This document shows, piece by piece, positions 59,836 through 64,000 of a stretch of DNA of 64,000 nucleotides (positions within the stretch are counted from its first letter, which is position 1; every line of letters starts with the position of its first letter). This DNA comes from Starkeya sp. ORNL1 (GTDB lineage: Bacteria > Pseudomonadota > Alphaproteobacteria > Rhizobiales > Xanthobacteraceae). The translations under genes were made by a program, and so were the position numbers. The stretch spans positions 5,279,001 to 5,343,000 of the forward strand of contig NZ_CP048834.1 of NCBI RefSeq assembly GCF_012971745.1. Direction: 5' to 3'. The notes under the pieces were generated by a model. The model had not been told where the DNA came from, searched no databases, and saw nothing but the letters and a program-made list of their open reading frames with translations.

Positions 59836-61161
59836 ATGGGAGAATCACCACAGACCGACGCTCAAGGACTCGCCGCCCGCCGCGCCGCGGCGGACGCGAT
59901 CGACGCCGTGCTGGCCAATGGCCGCCCGCTGGAAGAGGCGATGGAGCGGCTGACGCGCGGCCTCGAGGATCGCGACCGCGCACTCGCCCGCATGATCGCC
60001 TCGACGGTGCTGCGCCGGCTCGGCACGCTGCGGGCACTGGTGCGCTCCCTGCTGGAGAAGCCGCTGCCGGCCAGCGCCGCGCGGGTCGACACGCTGCTCT
60101 TCGTCGGCGCCGCGCAGATCGCGCTGATGGACGTGCCGGACCATGCCGCTGTCGACACCACGGTCGCGCTGGCCGGGGAAGCGCCGGCGACCGCCGGCTT
60201 CAAGGGCCTCGTCAATGCCGTGCTGCGCCGGCTGGTGCGCGAGGGCACCAAGGGCCTTGATGCGCTCGATCCCTATCTCGACGTGCCGGAATGGCTGCGC
60301 GACGGCTGGAGCGCGGCCTATGGCGGCGCGCTGGCGCGGGAGATCGCGATGGCCTCGCGCGTCGAAGCGCCGCTCGACATTACCGCGAAGGCCGATCCGG
60401 CCCTCTGGGCGGAAAAGCTCGGCGGCCGGCTGCTGCCGACCGGCTCGATCCGCCTCACCGAGGCCGGCAATGTCACCGCGCTGCCGGGCTTCACTGAAGG
60501 CGCCTGGTGGGTGCAGGACGCCGCCGCGGCTATTCCCGCGCGGCTCATCGGTGCCGCGCCAGGCATGCGCATCGCCGACCTGTGCGCCGCGCCCGGCGGC
60601 AAGACCGCGCAATTGGCAGCCAGTGGCGCCGAGGTCACCGCGGTGGACCGCTCCGGTCCGCGCCTGAAGCGGCTCAAGCAGAACCTCGCACGGCTTGGCC
60701 TCGAGGCGGCCATCGTCGAGGCGGACGCGACGCAATGGCGGCCGATGCGGCAATATGAGCAGTTCGATGCCGTGCTGCTGGATGCGCCCTGTTCCGCCAC
60801 CGGCACCATCCGCCGCCATCCAGACGTGGCCTGGACCAAGCGGCCGGCGGACATTGCCAGCCTCGTCAGCCTGCAGGCGCGCCTCATCGATCGCGCCGCG
60901 GATCTGGTGAAGCCGGGCGGGCTGCTGGTCTATTCGACCTGCTCGCTGGAGCTGGAGGAAGGCGAGCGCCAGGTCGAGCGGCTGCTGGCGAATCGGCCCG
61001 ACTACCGGATCGAATCGATTGGCCCAGGTGAGGACGGCATCGCCGCCGAGTGGCTGACTCCGGCGGGCTTCCTGCGCACTTTGCCGGTGCACCTGCCGGA
61101 CCCGGATCCTCGGCAGTCCGGGCTCGACGGATTCTTCGCGGCACGGTTGCGTAAAGCGTGA
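59836..61161 (+). CDS. rsmB: 16S rRNA (cytosine-5-)-methyltransferase RsmB
   Basis: 441 aa. N-terminal NusB-like domain (ASTVLRRLGTLR, NAVLRRLVREG) and C-terminal SAM domain (CAAPGGKTAQLA, DAPCSATGTIRRHPD, STCSLELEEGE) with both catalytic cysteines. Usual C967 methylase. Upstream of a heparinase-like gene and purH, the common Hyphomicrobiales order. Confidence 0.93.
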   Translation: MGESPQTDAQGLAARRAAADAIDAVLANGRPLEEAMERLTRGLEDRDRALARMIASTVLRRLGTLRALVRSLLEKPLPASAARVDTLLFVGAAQIALMDVPDHAAVDTTVALAGEAPATAGFKGLVNAVLRRLVREGTKGLDALDPYLDVPEWLRDGWSAAYGGALAREIAMASRVEAPLDITAKADPALWAEKLGGRLLPTGSIRLTEAGNVTALPGFTEGAWWVQDAAAAIPARLIGAAPGMRIADLCAAPGGKTAQLAASGAEVTAVDRSGPRLKRLKQNLARLGLEAAIVEADATQWRPMRQYEQFDAVLLDAPCSATGTIRRHPDVAWTKRPADIASLVSLQARLIDRAADLVKPGGLLVYSTCSLELEEGERQVERLLANRPDYRIESIGPGEDGIAAEWLTPAGFLRTLPVHLPDPDPRQSGLDGFFAARLRKA

Positions 61162-61287
61162 ATTTGGCCGCAAGGCGTGAATCATGCATGTTGATAGCGG
61201 TTCAATGCAGTTGCCGGAGACTGTTGCACGACTAAGCTGTTCCATCGGGGGCGGACGACGAGTCCGCGAGCGGTAGAGGACACGGAC

Positions 61288-63018
61288 ATGTCGTCCCGCG
61301 ACATTTATGCGGAGCGTGCCCGGTTGGCGTGGTTCGTCACCGGTTTCGGCTGGCGCATGGTGCGCGCACGCGCCATGGGCAAGCCGTCTTTGCCATGGCG
61401 AATCGCCACCATCCCGGTGCCCTCGCGGCTGCTCATCGCGCCGCAGGACATGCGTACCGGCGACGCCACGCGGGCCGGCGAGATCTATTCCGGCCGCTTC
61501 GCCTTCGCCGGCAAGGTGGCGAGCACGGATGGCCGCTCGCCGTTCGAGATCCCGCATCCCTCGCGCGAATGGGGCGAGGCGCTGCTATCCTTTGCCTGGC
61601 TGCGCCATCTGCGCGCCGCCGGCACCGCGCTGGCGCGGGCCAATGCGCGGGCGCTGGTGAACGACTGGATCATGCTGCGCGGCCGGCGCGATCCGATCGG
61701 CGCCGAGCCGGAAGTCGCGGCGCGGCGGATCATCAGCTGGCTGACGCAATCGCCGCTGATCCTGCAGGACGCCGACCAGACCTTCTATCGCCGCTTCATG
61801 CGCAGCCTGACAAAGCAGGTGCGCTATCTCAAGAACATCGAGCCGGACACCCAGGAGGGCTATACCCGCCTGCTCGCGACCATGACGCTGTGCCTGGCGG
61901 CGCTGTGCATGGCCGACCAGGCGCGGCTGCTGCGCACCGCCACAAGGCGGCTGGCCGAAGAGCTCGATCGCCAGATCCTGCCCGATGGCGGGCATGTCAG
62001 CCGCAATCCCGGCGTGCTGATCGAATTGCTGCTGGACCTGCTGCCGATCCGCCAGGCCTTCCATGCGCGCAATTTGCCGCCGCCGCCTGCGCTGATCAAC
62101 GCCATCGACCGCATGATGCCGATGCTGCGCTTCTTCCGGCACGGCGACGGCGCGTTCGCACATTTCAACGGCATGGGGCCGACGCCGGCAGATTCGCTCG
62201 CCACCGTGCTGGCTTATGACGATGCGCGCGGTACCCCAGTCTCCAACGCGCCGCATTCGGGCTATCAGCGCATCGAGGCCGCGGGCAGCGTCGTCATCGC
62301 CGATACCGGCCGGCCGCCGCCGATCGCCATCAGCCATGACGCCCATGCCGGCTGCCTTTCCTTCGAATTCTCCTCGGGCCGCAACCGCATCGTGGTCAAT
62401 TGCGGCATGCCGGCGATCAGCCGCGAGGCGTGGCTGCCGGCGGCGCGGCAGACCGCGGCGCAATCGACCGCGACCCTTGAAGGCACTTCCTCCTGCCGTT
62501 TCGTCGGCGGCGGTGCGATGATGCGGCTGTGCGGCACGCCGATCCTCGAAGGACCGGGCGAGGTGCAGGTCGAGCGCAAGCAGCGCGACGGCGCGCAGAT
62601 CGTGCGGGCGACGCATGACGGCTACGCCAAGCGCCTCGGCGTGGTGCACCAGCGCTCCTGGCGCCTCGCGCCGGACGGCACCCGCCTCGACGGCGAGGAC
62701 ATGTTCCGCGTCGCCCATGGCGAGGAATTCACCGGCAACGAGGCCGACAATTACGCGGTGCGCTTCCATCTGCACCCTTCGGTCGCGGCGAACCGGCTGG
62801 CCGACGGCCATACCGTGCTGATCGCACTGCCCACCGGCGAGAAATGGATCTTCACCGCGCCCAATGTGGCGGTGGATATCGAGGAGAGCGTCTATCTCGC
62901 CGCCAATGGCGGCCCGCGCCGCAGCGCGCAGATCGTGATCACGGGGAGCGGGCGCTATCAGCCCCGCGTGGTCTGGACCTTCATCCGCGCGGATGAGCCG
63001 AAGCTGCCGCATATCTAA
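61288..63018 (+). CDS. Heparinase II/III-like protein
   Basis: 576 aa. N-terminal alpha/alpha toroid (FAWLRHLRAAGTALARANAR, NPGVLIELLLDLLPI) and C-terminal beta domain (SHDAHAGCLSFEFSSGRNRIVVNCG, HQRSWRLAPDGTRLDGED). No signal peptide, and the substrate is probably a cell-envelope or extracellular polysaccharide rather than heparin. Upstream gap of 126 bp contains no recognisable element. Confidence 0.87.
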   Translation: MSSRDIYAERARLAWFVTGFGWRMVRARAMGKPSLPWRIATIPVPSRLLIAPQDMRTGDATRAGEIYSGRFAFAGKVASTDGRSPFEIPHPSREWGEALLSFAWLRHLRAAGTALARANARALVNDWIMLRGRRDPIGAEPEVAARRIISWLTQSPLILQDADQTFYRRFMRSLTKQVRYLKNIEPDTQEGYTRLLATMTLCLAALCMADQARLLRTATRRLAEELDRQILPDGGHVSRNPGVLIELLLDLLPIRQAFHARNLPPPPALINAIDRMMPMLRFFRHGDGAFAHFNGMGPTPADSLATVLAYDDARGTPVSNAPHSGYQRIEAAGSVVIADTGRPPPIAISHDAHAGCLSFEFSSGRNRIVVNCGMPAISREAWLPAARQTAAQSTATLEGTSSCRFVGGGAMMRLCGTPILEGPGEVQVERKQRDGAQIVRATHDGYAKRLGVVHQRSWRLAPDGTRLDGEDMFRVAHGEEFTGNEADNYAVRFHLHPSVAANRLADGHTVLIALPTGEKWIFTAPNVAVDIEESVYLAANGGPRRSAQIVITGSGRYQPRVVWTFIRADEPKLPHI

Positions 63019-63031
63019 CCTGTGGGTTGTG

Positions 63032-63129
63032 GTCATCCCGGACGGCCGGCAGGCCGATCCGGGATCGCGAAAACGTTCTTCACCTGCCTACGATCCCGGC
63101 CGTGCGGCTACGCCTCCGGCCGGGATGAC
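63032..63129. repeat. Class B palindromic repeat, copy 3
   Basis: GTCATCCCGGACGGCCGG..GATCCGGGATC and inverted GATCCCGGCC..CCGGCCGGGATGACG. In the gap between the heparinase-like gene and purH. Confidence 0.75.
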
Positions 63130-63223
63130 GCCGCTGGGGTTGGGAAACTAGTACGGGCGACGGTTCACGCCGGCCGCCATCCGTGTTAGTCGCGGCTCTC
63201 CCGCCACAAGCCGTGCTGCCGCC

Positions 63224-64000
63224 ATGTCGACCGATGTCCGTCCCATTTCCCGCGCTCTGCTCTCGGTCTCCGACAAGACCGGGCTCGTCGCCTTCGCCCA
63301 AAGGCTCGCCGCCAAGGGTGTCGAACTGGTCTCCACCGGCGGCACCGCTCGCGCGATCGCCGAGGCCGGACTGCCGGTGACCGACGTCTCCGAGGTGACC
63401 GGCTCGCCGGAGATGATGGACGGGCGGGTGAAGACGCTGCATCCGCGCATCCATGGCGGCATCCTTGCGGTGCGCGCCGATAGCGACCACCAGGCAGCGA
63501 TGTCCGAGCACGGCATAAAGCCCATCGACCTCGTGGTGGTGAACCTCTATCCGTTCGAGGCGACGGTGGCGAAGGAAGGCACGCTCGAGGAATGCATCGA
63601 GAATATCGATGTCGGCGGGCCGGCCATGATCCGCGCCGCGGCGAAGAACCACGAGGACGTCGCCGTCATCGTCGACCCCGCCGACTATGACGCGGTGGCC
63701 GAGGAGTTCGAGGAGCAGGGCGGTACCACGCGCGACACCCGCCGCCGCCTCGCCCAGGTCGCCTTCGCCCGCACCGCCGCCTATGACGCCGTCATCTCCG
63801 ACTGGTTCGCCACCGTCACCGGCGAGATCGCGCCGGCCGGCCGGGTGTTCGGCGGCAAGCTCTCGCAGTCGCTGCGCTACGGCGAGAATCCGCACCAGGA
63901 TGCCGCCTTCTATCTCGGCGGCGATTCCCGCCCCGGCGTCGCCAGCGCCCACCAGCTGCAGGGCAAGGCGCTCTCCTACAACAATCTCAACGACACCGAC
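63224..64000 (+). CDS. purH: Bifunctional AICAR formyltransferase/IMP cyclohydrolase, 5' part
   Basis: 259 codons to the window edge. IMP cyclohydrolase domain start: [53 protein letters not shown], and [14 protein letters not shown] entering the AICAR domain. Last two steps of de novo purine synthesis. ATG 63224 has a weak RBS. Gene continues past the window. Confidence 0.95.
   Translation, partial: MSTDVRPISRALLSVSDKTGLVAFAQRLAAKGVELVSTGGTARAIAEAGLPVTDVSEVTGSPEMMDGRVKTLHPRIHGGILAVRADSDHQAAMSEHGIKPIDLVVVNLYPFEATVAKEGTLEECIENIDVGGPAMIRAAAKNHEDVAVIVDPADYDAVAEEFEEQGGTTRDTRRRLAQVAFARTAAYDAVISDWFATVTGEIAPAGRVFGGKLSQSLRYGENPHQDAAFYLGGDSRPGVASAHQLQGKALSYNNLNDTD

Noticed and set aside
1..64000. CRISPR array, tRNA, rRNA, IS element or prophage
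   Set aside because: No regularly spaced direct repeats, no cloverleaf with CCA end, no transposase or integrase, and no phage structural genes were seen.

Overview
This window is high-GC DNA (roughly two thirds G+C by eye) from an alphaproteobacterium, most likely a Hyphomicrobiales member of the Xanthobacteraceae/Ancylobacter/Starkeya kind. The reasons are the rsmB - heparinase-like - purH order at the right end, a Fur-type Zur with a znu-like operon, many NitT/TauT-type ABC transporters, and several families of short palindromic intergenic repeats that are common in that group. The family-level placement is an inference. No tRNA, rRNA, CRISPR array, IS element or prophage gene was seen.

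Layout. (1) 1-2.4 kb: the start of a COG0523 GTPase, an LVIVD-type beta-propeller protein and a GntR regulator. (2) 2.6-24.6 kb: a large catabolic region. It holds a VOC protein, a flavin-dependent monooxygenase and a TetR regulator in one operon, and divergent to it a HisD-like dehydrogenase. A GntR gene with an ABC importer, an ACMSD-like amidohydrolase and a deacetylase follows. Next comes a second ABC importer with two permeases, then an SDR, a Gfo/Idh oxidoreductase, a BKACE-type beta-keto acid cleavage enzyme and a cyclase-family hydrolase. Divergent from the last is an enol-lactonase-like hydrolase with a HIBADH-type dehydrogenase and another SDR. Five copies of a palindrome, TTATC-NNNC-GATAA, lie in front of these units and tie them into one apparent regulon, probably controlled by the TetR protein. 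The substrate is unknown.

(3) 24.6-38.5 kb: a tandem AprI/Inh-type inhibitor, a D-2-hydroxyacid dehydrogenase, an EamA transporter, a MarR regulator, a flavin quinone reductase with an FAD-linked oxidase, a third ABC importer with a cytosine-deaminase-like amidohydrolase, a RidA-like protein, a creatininase-family amidase, a TAXI binding protein with a DUF1850 protein but no TRAP permease, and inorganic pyrophosphatase. (4) 38.7-43.9 kb: a zinc-acquisition operon behind two mirror-image Zur boxes (small His-rich membrane protein, ATPase, permease, binding protein), then a COG0523 zinc GTPase and a WD40-like propeller protein. (5) 44.1-47.2 kb: a large autotransporter.

(6) 47.3-64 kb: mostly housekeeping and core-genome genes: acetoacetate decarboxylase, a decayed phenylacetate-CoA-ligase-like gene, a Ni/Co exporter with a DUF1007 protein, asd, ispG, zur, a 3-hydroxybutyrate dehydrogenase with a patatin-like protein, an NTF2-like protein, an RluA-type synthase, glucokinase, rsmB, a heparinase II/III-like protein and the 5' part of purH. 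Gene starts were adjusted by Shine-Dalgarno spacing and ATGA/GTGA/TGATG overlaps.
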